A DNA stretch of 64,000 nt, taken from an uncultured Gammaproteobacteria bacterium (GTDB lineage Bacteria; Pseudomonadota; Gammaproteobacteria; Steroidobacterales; UBA11654). The DNA lies in the NCBI GenBank assembly GCA_902553145.1, contig CACDKD010000001.1:1-64000 (forward strand). Direction: 5' to 3'. Positions 55,618 through 63,323 of this stretch are shown one piece after another. Under the pieces are notes generated by a model. It searched no databases. It was not told where the DNA came from and worked only from the letters and a program-made list of their open reading frames with translations. Position 1 is the stretch's first letter. Each line of letters starts with the position of its first letter. The position numbers and the translations under genes are program-made.

Positions 55618-56346
55618 GTTTACCGCCGCCTTTCTTGGAACATTGTCTTGATCTAGCATATGAGGGCAAATAAATTGATCTCCAAGTTTTTTTGGACTCT
55701 TTGAAAAACTCAGCTCTATTGCTTTGGGGTCACCCTCCTCATCCAAACGATTATTATTCGGGTGAATATGGATCAGTTTTAGTGATATTTGATCTAGAAA
55801 TTTTTCGATTTTCTCTCTATTTTCAGATACTGCATGAAATTCGATTACCAATCCGGATAAACTATCACTGCATGCGATAATTTCATCTAGAATTTGATAC
55901 TCGTATCCTTCGATATCTACTTTAAGAAATATTGGCATATCATCCAGTCTTTCCATCGCTTGATTCAAGTTGGTATCACAACCTGTCGCAGTGCCAATTT
56001 TTTCCAAAAATAAAGATGCATGCTCTTTAAAAAATACTCTAAATTCTAAATAAAGTTTTACCGCTTGAAAGGGTGCAAAAAGCCTTCCAATTAAAATCGT
56101 AATAAGCCTTTTAAAAAAATGCTTAATCCAGTATGGAGTGCCTATAGAGTAATCATAAGCATGAACCTTGACTTTCTTCCGCTCTATAAAATCTTTTTCG
56201 AAACTCCAATTTCTTCCTATGCCCAACGCAAGGAGTGCGGCAGAGTTTTCAATAGACTTTGGATCGACAAGATAACCGCCATCGTTATCGCTGCCTAATC
56301 TAATCAGATCGAATGAGCCGTCTGGTTTATAGCTTTTTGGCAGCAT
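55597..56346 (-). CDS. FkbM-like methyltransferase
   Basis: This 249-residue protein resembles FkbM-type SAM methyltransferases. It has LIRLGSDNDGGYLVDPKS and ALGIGRNWSFEKDFIERKKV at the N-terminus and the typical FLKVDIEGYEYQILDEI segment. The glycine loop is LLALGIGRN. It directly abuts the nitrilase-like gene (TAAATG, no gap), so they are one operon. It may O-methylate a small molecule, sugar or glycolipid. The target is unknown. Confidence 0.78.
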   Translation of the reverse strand: MLPKSYKPDGSFDLIRLGSDNDGGYLVDPKSIENSAALLALGIGRNWSFEKDFIERKKVKVHAYDYSIGTPYWIKHFFKRLITILIGRLFAPFQAVKLYLEFRVFFKEHASLFLEKIGTATGCDTNLNQAMERLDDMPIFLKVDIEGYEYQILDEIIACSDSLSGLVIEFHAVSENREKIEKFLDQISLKLIHIHPNNNRLDEEGDPKAIELSFSKSPKKLGDQFICPHMLDQDNVPRKAAVNLRFSEI

Positions 56347-57408
56347 TTATTTTTTAGATTTTTCGGTATAGATTCCAGATTTGATGAGCTTCTTCACTGA
56401 ATCGTTAAACACCTTTCCCGCGTCCTCATGATTCATTGGCGGAAGGTTATTTGGCCATATAGGTCGATCATAAAGTTTTTTGAATATCTCGGTTTTGAGA
56501 TAAGGAATCCAGTTTTGAAATCTTGCGTTTTGACGATAATGCCTCAAAGCTTCAATGTTTATTTCACTTGCAGTGTATGCATCTCCAACAGTGTCTGTCT
56601 TTGAAAGTATTGTTCCTTTGTAATCAATTATTGATGATCTGCCGCCTAAGGCACCATCAATTATTGTTGGATCTCCGTTGTCTTCAGATGGCATTATTAG
56701 GGATCCTGTATTTGGCGCTATCATGTAAGCAGTGTTATCAATCGCTCTTGATCGATTCTGAACTTCAAAGATCTCTCTGGAGACCCAAGGTTCAGGCAAG
56801 GATGCCCTGTAAAGAATTTCTGCCCCATTTAGAGCAAAAGCCCTGAATGATTCTGGGAAAGAGCCCTCTACACCAACGGTGCCTGCAATATTCCCTATTG
56901 GAGTTTTGGCAACTGGAAAGAAAGCATCGATAGAGTCGCCGTGTTGCTCGACCCATTGATCATAAACATCATGAGGTGTCGTTGAGTGCTCAACAAATAC
57001 CACAATATTCTTATGATGCTTGTATATGAGATCTCCGTTGTCATCGATGATGAATATTGTATTAAAAAATCTATCTTTGTATTCCGGAAGTCTCTCCTTG
57101 AGCTGTCCGATGATAAAGGTGCCTTTTTCTTTTGCCAGAACTCCTAAAAAGTCTGTTTCAGGGCCTGGTATTTCTGCCGCCATTATTTTTGCGTATTCGG
57201 CCTGATTCATATCCAATATCTCGTCAACAAAGCCCTGAACTGCACCTTCGCCTAGTGCAATTAACTTTACGGGTAACTCCAATGAACACATGTGTGTCAC
57301 CATCTCGATCATATTTCCAATATGATCAAGATTGGTCTGAACCTCGTCTCTCGTTTTGACATGCTTGACTTTGGTTTGGAGAGCTACTGCTAAATATGGA
57401 TCTATCAT
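56347..57408 (-). CDS. Nitrilase-fold protein lacking the catalytic cysteine
   Basis: This 353-residue protein is a paralogue of the nitrilase at 54028: the whole frame aligns, with VAKTPIGNIAGTVGVEGSFP matching VAKTEIGNIGTLICAEGSYP. Glu54 and Lys133 are kept, but the nucleophile is Gly179 (codon GGT at 56872-56874). The only cysteine left in the protein is Cys41. A single base change from TGT would explain it. It is therefore likely a pseudoenzyme, a scaffold or regulator of its paralogue, or a mutated gene. It lies between the methyltransferase and UbiD-like genes. Confidence 0.85.
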   Translation of the reverse strand: MIDPYLAVALQTKVKHVKTRDEVQTNLDHIGNMIEMVTHMCSLELPVKLIALGEGAVQGFVDEILDMNQAEYAKIMAAEIPGPETDFLGVLAKEKGTFIIGQLKERLPEYKDRFFNTIFIIDDNGDLIYKHHKNIVVFVEHSTTPHDVYDQWVEQHGDSIDAFFPVAKTPIGNIAGTVGVEGSFPESFRAFALNGAEILYRASLPEPWVSREIFEVQNRSRAIDNTAYMIAPNTGSLIMPSEDNGDPTIIDGALGGRSSIIDYKGTILSKTDTVGDAYTASEINIEALRHYRQNARFQNWIPYLKTEIFKKLYDRPIWPNNLPPMNHEDAGKVFNDSVKKLIKSGIYTEKSKK

Positions 57409-57416
57409 TTTTTTAC

Positions 57417-58808
57417 CTATATATAGTTCTTTAGATCTATATTTTCTTCGTTTGGAATTACAGGCTTTACTAAGTCGTCCGCATAGTCCATATCTTTGGT
57501 CGCATCAATACCTACTCTTGCTGATGTCCCATCAGGTAGTGCAGCTCTGTCAACTTCCCATGTTACAAAATTTGGAAATGTATATAACTTTTCCGCTCTA
57601 CCCATCCTAGTCCAAGTAGCCCATTCCACGTCATCCATGTCATTGGGGTCGACATCATCGTCTACAATGATGATTCTTTTTGCCATCCAGGCGAGGTTGA
57701 AAAACCCCATATTCATTTCAAAGAGCTCCTTTATCATCCGCCCAGGTTCGTCGTCGTCACTCTTTTTTATTGCGATAACCAAATGCATTAAAGGGCCAAT
57801 TTTTGTATCAAAGTGAACTGCAATATCTGTCACATTTGGATAGCCTTGCCTAATTTTTTGCTCGAGTCCTTTTGAGATGCCATACACTGTTAGATAACCA
57901 AGATTGTTATGCTCTTTCGCTCTACCTGCCATCAGCGTATAGAACATTGCATCGTTCCTTTGCAACAAACTTGTTACTTTACACATTGGAGCATGCTCAG
58001 TGCCATATTGAGCACCGAATTCCCCTAACGTGTTTTCTACCATATTGTCGAGATCAACAATTGTCTCAAATGCCATTTCACAATCTGCTGGTATCGGCAG
58101 TCCCGAGTCTGGGCCTGTTATAACTTCAATTGCTTCACCATTAATGCCTCCAGCAACATCTAGTTCTGAAACTTCATCTGGAGATTTAGAGGCAGCAGCC
58201 ATTAGTAAAGCAGGTGGAGCACCTAAAACCATAGCAACCCTCATTTCTTTATTATTCTCCTTATGCCAGGCATAAGCTTTTCTTAGATCGCTCAGTCCGC
58301 TGGCATTGATCAAAAGATTTTCTTTATCAATAATCAAGCATCTATAGAATCCAACATTAATTTTGCCATTGGGTTTTTTAAAAATGCCTACGGCAGCCGT
58401 CAGGAATGGGCCTGTATCAAGCTCAAAAAATGTAGGGGCAGGAAGCGTGGTGAGATCAATCTCACTTCCCTGTAGGATTGTTTCTGTTACATGACCAGAA
58501 TCAACATGTTTGTAAGGTATTGGATTTGCAATCCCAGACATAACTTTTTGTCCGGCTTGTTCATATGTAAAATTTTCACTACCGTCATCATTAAAAATGA
58601 GTCCATAGCGACCCATGGAAGTGAATAAGCCTCCTACCGCCTTATAATCTGAATTCTCAACATTCTCAAATATGAAAGCCTTAGACTCCTCTTCAAGAGT
58701 CTTCATTAAGGCAGCCATTTCATATTCTGGTTTGACTGGTTTTTTAATTTTAACCAGCTTCCCTTGTGACTCGAGTAATTCTATAACCTCTCTAAAGGAT
58801 CTATGCAT
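57417..58808 (-). CDS. UbiD-family (de)carboxylase-like protein
   Basis: This 463-residue protein has the UbiD fold: FENVENSDYKAVGGLFTSMG, YRCLIIDKENLLIN, VAMVLGAPPALLMAAASK and IIIVDDDVDPNDMDDVEWA. UbiD enzymes use prenylated FMN to add or remove carboxyl groups on aromatic or unsaturated acids. The usual EGPFGE active-site strand reads LGEFGA (261-266) here, so two expected acids are changed although Glu263 is near. It is probably a variant decarboxylase of the cluster. No UbiX (prenylated-flavin maker) is in the window. Confidence 0.82.
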   Translation of the reverse strand: MHRSFREVIELLESQGKLVKIKKPVKPEYEMAALMKTLEEESKAFIFENVENSDYKAVGGLFTSMGRYGLIFNDDGSENFTYEQAGQKVMSGIANPIPYKHVDSGHVTETILQGSEIDLTTLPAPTFFELDTGPFLTAAVGIFKKPNGKINVGFYRCLIIDKENLLINASGLSDLRKAYAWHKENNKEMRVAMVLGAPPALLMAAASKSPDEVSELDVAGGINGEAIEVITGPDSGLPIPADCEMAFETIVDLDNMVENTLGEFGAQYGTEHAPMCKVTSLLQRNDAMFYTLMAGRAKEHNNLGYLTVYGISKGLEQKIRQGYPNVTDIAVHFDTKIGPLMHLVIAIKKSDDDEPGRMIKELFEMNMGFFNLAWMAKRIIIVDDDVDPNDMDDVEWATWTRMGRAEKLYTFPNFVTWEVDRAALPDGTSARVGIDATKDMDYADDLVKPVIPNEENIDLKNYI

Positions 58809-58930
58809 ATCTGTAACTAGAAATTTTTAACTACATTAGCATTCGATTTAAAAATAATCTAATCACTTCGATTGTTTAATATAGCTGTGATAATTGATAT
58901 TCTTATTGATAGTCATATTCAGGAGGGGAA

Positions 58931-60037
58931 ATGAAAACGAAAGCAGCATTAGCAATAAAAGCCGGAGAAGATCTTGTCATAGAAGAATTAGATCTAGATG
59001 GGCCGGGTGACAACGAGGTATTGGTAGAAATAAAAGCAACCGGAGTATGTCATACAGACGCATTCACACTATCAGGCGATGATCCGGAAGGGATTTTTCC
59101 TTCAGTGCTAGGACATGAGGGTGCCGGTATCATTATGGAAGTTGGAAAGAATGTGACCTCAGTAAAGCCAGGCGATCACGTAATTCCACTCTATACCCCT
59201 GAATGTAGAGAATGTAATTTTTGCCTTAATCCAAAAACAAATCTTTGTCAGTCAATCAGGGAAACTCAAGGACAAGGGGTAATGCCAGATGGAACTTCAA
59301 GGTTTTCTCTCAATGGCGAACCAATTTATCACTACATGGGCTGTTCAACTTTCTCAAACTACTCTGTAATGCCAGAAATTGCTGTAGCAAAAGTTAGAGA
59401 AGACGCCCCGTTTGATAAAATCTGTTATATCGGTTGTGGTGTCACAACTGGTATAGGCGCTGTTGTTTATGATGCAAAAGTAGAACCTGGATCAACCGTT
59501 GCTGTATTTGGCTTAGGAGGTATAGGGCTTAATGTAATACAGGGTGCAAGAATGGTAGGTGCAGACAAAATTATTGGTATCGATATAAATGAAGATAAGG
59601 TTGCACTTGCAGAAAAGTTTGGGATGACAGACTTTGTTAACCCTAAAAAATCAGAGAATGTAGTTGAAAACATAATTGATATTACTGATGGAGGAGTAGA
59701 TTACTCATTTGAATGCATAGGTAATGTGGAGACTATGCGACAAGCCTTAGAAAGTTGTCACAAAGGATGGGGTGAATCTGTCATTATCGGCGTTGCAGGT
59801 GCTGGTCAGGAAATATCAACAAGGCCATTTCAATTAGTCACAGGGAGAGTGTGGAGAGGCTCTGCTTTTGGTGGTGCTAGAGGGAGAACTGATGTACCTA
59901 CAATTGTTGAATGGTATATGGATGGAAAGATTGATATTGATAATCTAATTACACATACAATGCCGCTGGAAGAAATCAATGAGGCATTTCATCTAATGCA
60001 TGAAGGTAAATCAATAAGATCTGTAGTAATATATTAA
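58931..60037 (+). CDS. frmA: S-(hydroxymethyl)glutathione dehydrogenase (class III alcohol dehydrogenase)
   Basis: This 368-residue zinc dehydrogenase clears formaldehyde as its glutathione adduct using NAD. Catalytic zinc ligands are Cys40, His62 and Cys169 ([22 protein letters not shown]). Structural zinc ligands are Cys92, 95, 98 and 106. The NAD motif is FGLGGIG (193-199). The start follows AGGAGGGG. Its stop lies inside the first copy of the 15-bp repeat that brackets the integrase. Beside a Rieske oxygenase it suggests formaldehyde from demethylation, which is inference. Confidence 0.94.
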   Translation: MKTKAALAIKAGEDLVIEELDLDGPGDNEVLVEIKATGVCHTDAFTLSGDDPEGIFPSVLGHEGAGIIMEVGKNVTSVKPGDHVIPLYTPECRECNFCLNPKTNLCQSIRETQGQGVMPDGTSRFSLNGEPIYHYMGCSTFSNYSVMPEIAVAKVREDAPFDKICYIGCGVTTGIGAVVYDAKVEPGSTVAVFGLGGIGLNVIQGARMVGADKIIGIDINEDKVALAEKFGMTDFVNPKKSENVVENIIDITDGGVDYSFECIGNVETMRQALESCHKGWGESVIIGVAGAGQEISTRPFQLVTGRVWRGSAFGGARGRTDVPTIVEWYMDGKIDIDNLITHTMPLEEINEAFHLMHEGKSIRSVVIY

Positions 60038-60050
60038 TATTATGTTCTAT
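60036..60050 (+). repeat. Left copy of 15-bp direct repeat (candidate attL core)
   Basis: AATATTATGTTCTAT, identical to 61469-61483; flanking bases differ on both sides. It includes the last two bases of the frmA stop TAA. Confidence 0.85.
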
Positions 60051-60098
60051 TTTATTATACATATATTTCATTAACTTATAATATTATATTACACAAAC

Positions 60099-60121
60099 TA
60101 ATCTATAAGATACGTAGATTA
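60099..60121. repeat. Palindrome at left end of the integrase element
   Basis: Arms TAATCTA and TAGATTA (7 bp) enclose TAAGATACG. The right arm overlaps the integrase stop codon. It could be a recombinase-binding or transcript-end structure; no T-run follows on the minus strand. Confidence 0.5.
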
Positions 60122-61393
60122 CATAAATATAAGATCAGATATCCTATCATACTTCCCTGGCACTATCATCGGACACATTCCATTGATTTTATCTTGTACC
60201 TTTATTAAAGATAGCCTGAGATTATCTATCTGTTCATTTTCTAATGAGCTGTCAGTATGAGGAATGTAATTTTCCCTAATCCCTAAAAGTTGATAGTAAT
60301 GTTTTCTTGGTATTGAGACGTTATCACAGATATTTGCAAAACTTTTCCTTATAGATTCAGGATATACTTCCCACTCAATTGTTGATGATAATTTGACTAG
60401 AGATTTTCTAAGATTTGTTATTGGTTTACCTGTTTTAGGATTATAAAAAACGTATTCGCTTTGATAGATACCTGTATTTGCATATAAATATTCGTATGTG
60501 TGATTTAGAACCGATTGAATATCATTTGTTATCGGAACTACTTGAATAAATTTACTTCTTTTCTTTATGGTTATATGGCTATTATCGGTAATTTGTTTCG
60601 CCTTAAGTTGTAAAATATCGTTCTTTTTTAAACCAGTAATAGTCATCATATAAATTACATTTCTTGTAATTATGTTGAGTCTATGTTCATCCATAGGATC
60701 ACATAAGTTATATAAGTACTCTGGGTATTCACTAATGATATCTAATTGTTTTTTTGATGTTTTTTGGCCAGTAATAACCATCTTTCTTCTGAACTCATTT
60801 GCAGGATTATTTTGTAAATAATAAAGTCCTGAAGAGGATGCATGCTTAAAGATTTTTGAAAGTAACATCAATGCATTTTTTGATGCCGCTGGTGTATGAC
60901 TATTATTTCTCCACCATTGTTCAATTTTTTCTAATGTTATGGATTCAATAGTGTCATTATGAAATGATTTGAGTTTATTAGAGAGTAAGTAATTAAGATT
61001 ATGAGCAAAATGATTTGTTGAGTGTTCGCCGGTAGACTTTTTCTTTAACAGGTACTCATTGGCAATATCAATAAATTTCATTGAAGAGTTAAACTGTTCT
61101 CTCTTAGTTTTTTTGAGTAGATTTGGATCTATCCCCTTCTCCAATAGATCAATAGTTTGAAGATGTAAATCAATTGCGATAGGCAGGGATAATTTCTCTT
61201 TGGATCCATGCGTGATTGTTCTTGGATTACCTCCGCCTTTTATTCTTGCATAAGTAACAAAGCTTATTCTTCCAGATGGATTTACTTTGATTCTGAGTCC
61301 CTTGTAGTCTGTCAATGTAATAAAGTACGCCTTGTCCTTTATAGGTAGTGATTCTAAATATTCATAAGAAACTTTATTACTATCTATCCGCAT
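60119..61393 (-). CDS. Tyrosine-recombinase-family integrase with degenerate catalytic residues
   Basis: This 424-residue protein has the P4-type integrase layout. An N-terminal arm-binding domain comes first (LTDYKGLRIKVNPSGRISFV, RIKGGGNPRTITHGS, to about 95). A core-binding helical domain covers about 100-200, and the catalytic domain follows (TITGLKKNDILQLKAKQI; IKKRSKFIQVVPIT). Several catalytic positions differ: Lys256 replaces the first Arg, Glu346 the HxxR His and Ile372 the LLGH His. No Tyr lies at the usual distance after it. Lys277/278 and Arg349 remain. It is AT-rich and stands alone between the direct repeats. Confidence 0.85.
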   Translation of the reverse strand: MRIDSNKVSYEYLESLPIKDKAYFITLTDYKGLRIKVNPSGRISFVTYARIKGGGNPRTITHGSKEKLSLPIAIDLHLQTIDLLEKGIDPNLLKKTKREQFNSSMKFIDIANEYLLKKKSTGEHSTNHFAHNLNYLLSNKLKSFHNDTIESITLEKIEQWWRNNSHTPAASKNALMLLSKIFKHASSSGLYYLQNNPANEFRRKMVITGQKTSKKQLDIISEYPEYLYNLCDPMDEHRLNIITRNVIYMMTITGLKKNDILQLKAKQITDNSHITIKKRSKFIQVVPITNDIQSVLNHTYEYLYANTGIYQSEYVFYNPKTGKPITNLRKSLVKLSSTIEWEVYPESIRKSFANICDNVSIPRKHYYQLLGIRENYIPHTDSSLENEQIDNLRLSLIKVQDKINGMCPMIVPGKYDRISDLIFM

Positions 61394-61411
61394 ATAGCAT
61401 ACATTATAAGT

Positions 61412-61433
61412 ACTGATACTTTATTGTATCAGT
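61412..61433. repeat. Palindrome upstream of the integrase gene
   Basis: Arms ACTGATAC and GTATCAGT (8 bp, perfect) enclose TTTATT. It lies 18 bases upstream of the integrase start, inside the right end of the element. Possible operator or recombinase site. Confidence 0.6.
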
Positions 61434-61468
61434 TATTATTAGTATAAGGATCTAGATAATATTTACAA

Positions 61469-61483
61469 AATATTATGTTCTAT
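61469..61483 (+). repeat. Right copy of 15-bp direct repeat (candidate attR core)
   Basis: Identical to 60036-60050. It includes the SDR stop codon (CTA on the plus strand, 61480-61482). Confidence 0.85.
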
Positions 61484-62232
61484 AAGAAATGGTCACCACC
61501 ATTTGGACTAATAGTTTGGCCTACAAAATGATCGCCGTCTTCTGAGGCTAAGAATACATAAGCCGGAACTATCTCTCTAATATCAGCGATTGTGCCTTTT
61601 GGAATAGAAGCTTTGATTCCATCTAATATTTCTGTTGGAACCTCTGAGAGCATTCTCGTCATTGTTGCTCCTGGTGCGACACAATTTGCTCTTATGTTTA
61701 CTGTTCCTATCTCTAATGACAATGACCTTGTGAATGATATTATTGCTCCCTTAGCAGCAGTGTAGTGGGCAAATCCAGCGCTGCCTTTATAAGCTAGCTG
61801 TGATGCAGTATTAATTATTCTGCCGTATTTCTGTTCATACATAATCTTTAGACATTCTCTTGTGCAATAAAATGTCCCATTTAGATGGACAGAAATTAAC
61901 TCATTCCACATCTTATCTTTCATTTCATGTACAGGAGCACTGGTAGCTATGCCTGCATTATTAACAAGGATATCGATTCTTTTGTATTGGTCTTTTATTG
62001 ACTCAATCATACCTGATACTTGTTTTGAGTCCGATACATCAGCCTCAATAGTCATCGATTCATCTGAAAACTGAGAAACTTCGGTAAGGACCTTATTTGC
62101 GTTCTCTTCTTCTTGTTGATTTGGATAATTTATTATCACCTGAGCACCTTCTCTCGCAAATGCCATTGCTACACCTGCTCCGATACCAGCAGAACTGCCT
62201 GTAATAAGTGCTACTTTGTTTTCTAATTTAAT
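61480..62232 (-). CDS. Short-chain dehydrogenase/reductase, probable ATT start
   Basis: This SDR-family oxidoreductase is 250 residues long when read from ATT 62232. The cofactor motif TGSSAGIG (11-18) lies before the first ATG (62166), so the conventional call would lose it. AAGGA at 62239-62243 sits 6 bases before the ATT, and no ATG, GTG or TTG occurs between the upstream stop and that motif. NNAG (91-94), Ser144 and the catalytic YTAAK (Tyr157, Lys161) are intact, and the ending GQTISPNGGDHF is typical of 3-oxoacyl-ACP/glucose dehydrogenase-like SDRs. The substrate is unknown. Its stop lies in the right copy of the direct repeat. Confidence 0.88.
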   Translation of the reverse strand: MKLENKVALITGSSAGIGAGVAMAFAREGAQVIINYPNQQEEENANKVLTEVSQFSDESMTIEADVSDSKQVSGMIESIKDQYKRIDILVNNAGIATSAPVHEMKDKMWNELISVHLNGTFYCTRECLKIMYEQKYGRIINTASQLAYKGSAGFAHYTAAKGAIISFTRSLSLEIGTVNIRANCVAPGATMTRMLSEVPTEILDGIKASIPKGTIADIREIVPAYVFLASEDGDHFVGQTISPNGGDHFL

Positions 62233-62243
62233 GGATAGTCCTT
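62230..62243 (-). promoter_or_regulatory. Ribosome binding site and ATT start codon of the SDR gene
   Basis: Minus-strand AAGGA (62239-62243), 6-base spacer, then ATT (62232-62230). The coding frame is closed by a TAA just upstream that overlaps the AAGGA, so initiation must occur here or skip the nucleotide-binding motif. Confidence 0.7.
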
Positions 62244-62297
62244 AATCTAATTTTATTTAATATAATTACAGATCATAATATCGATTTAATCATTTTT

Positions 62298-63323
62298 ATG
62301 CCAAGAACGAAAACATTACCATCTGACTTCTATCATTCTTCATCAGTTTTTGATCAGGAGATAGAAAGTATTTTCAAAAATGAATGGTTGTGGGTAGGGA
62401 GAACCGAGGAGTTGTCTTCAGTCGGTTCATATATAACAACAGACATTATCGGCTACCCAATTATTATACTCAGGGATAACTCTAACGACCTTAAAGCCTT
62501 TCATAATGTCTGCAGACATAGGGCTGCAAAAGTTGTTTCTAGTAAAAGCGGTGTCTGCAAACATATGATATGCCCTTATCATGGCTGGAAATATGATCTC
62601 AATGGGAAGCTAATGGATACACCCAAATTCTATGCAAATGATGATTTTGATGAAGGCGGTCATTCTCTCTTTAAAATATCAATCGAGGAGCGTTTTGGTT
62701 TGGTTTTCATAAATCTAAAACTAGAATCTAAATCTCTTGATGAGTGGTTTGCAGGCTTCGGTAAAGTTGTTAGCAATTACTGTGATAAGAATTTAGTTCA
62801 CCACAATGAACTCAAATTTGACGTGCATGCTAACTGGAAAACATATGTAGATAACTATCAAGAGGGTTACCATATCCCGCTTGTTCATCCTCAACTCAAT
62901 CGCGATGTAATTTGGCAAGACTATACGCTAGAAAATAAAGACGAATACAGCATCCATTCTGTTCCTGAAAGAGCAAACAGTGATCAACCAGGTAGTTTTG
63001 GTTGGCACTTTCCAAATTTCATATTCAATATTTATGGAAGGGGAATTGTATTCCAAAGAATTGAGCCATTGAAGCCAAAATGGTGCAGGGTAGTCTACAA
63101 CCTCTTTCGCCCCAAGGATATAAGTGCAGAGGATTTCGAAAATAAAGAGGGAAAATATCAGCTAGAAGTAAGTCTGGAGGATCAGAAGCTAATACCAGAA
63201 ATACAGCAAAATCTTCAAGCAGGCATATATAATGAAGGTCCGCTAAGTAAAAAATACGAAACAGGGGTCGCATATTTTCATGACCTCTATCTAACGAAAC
63301 TTAATTTGGAGAATAACAAATGA
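62298..63323 (+). CDS. Rieske non-heme iron oxygenase, alpha subunit-like
   Basis: This 341-residue oxygenase has the Rieske cluster in VCRHRAAK (Cys72, His74) and CPYHGWKYD (Cys92, His95). The mononuclear iron site is in DNYQEGYHIPLVHP (bridging Asp185, His192, His197), with a late Asp near 329. It could hydroxylate a ring or demethylate a methoxy or N-methyl compound; demethylation would release formaldehyde for FrmA. It is shorter than typical alpha subunits. No reductase gene was seen before the window end. It overlaps the NmrA-like gene by 4 bases (ATGA). Confidence 0.92.
   Translation: MPRTKTLPSDFYHSSSVFDQEIESIFKNEWLWVGRTEELSSVGSYITTDIIGYPIIILRDNSNDLKAFHNVCRHRAAKVVSSKSGVCKHMICPYHGWKYDLNGKLMDTPKFYANDDFDEGGHSLFKISIEERFGLVFINLKLESKSLDEWFAGFGKVVSNYCDKNLVHHNELKFDVHANWKTYVDNYQEGYHIPLVHPQLNRDVIWQDYTLENKDEYSIHSVPERANSDQPGSFGWHFPNFIFNIYGRGIVFQRIEPLKPKWCRVVYNLFRPKDISAEDFENKEGKYQLEVSLEDQKLIPEIQQNLQAGIYNEGPLSKKYETGVAYFHDLYLTKLNLENNK

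Larger units (their letters stand above)
60036..61483. mobile_element. Minimal integrase-only element bounded by 15-bp direct repeats
   Basis: Exact copies of a 15-base sequence lie at 60036-60050 and 61469-61483 and bracket only an integrase gene with about 70-base AT-rich ends. The left copy overlaps the frmA stop and the right copy overlaps the SDR stop. Collapsing the two copies removes 1433 bp and leaves the convergent genes 9 bases apart with both stops intact. This is what attL/attR of a site-specific integration would look like. Each end also contains a short palindrome (60099-60121 and 61412-61433). Mobility is inferred; the sequence shows only the architecture. Confidence 0.7.
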
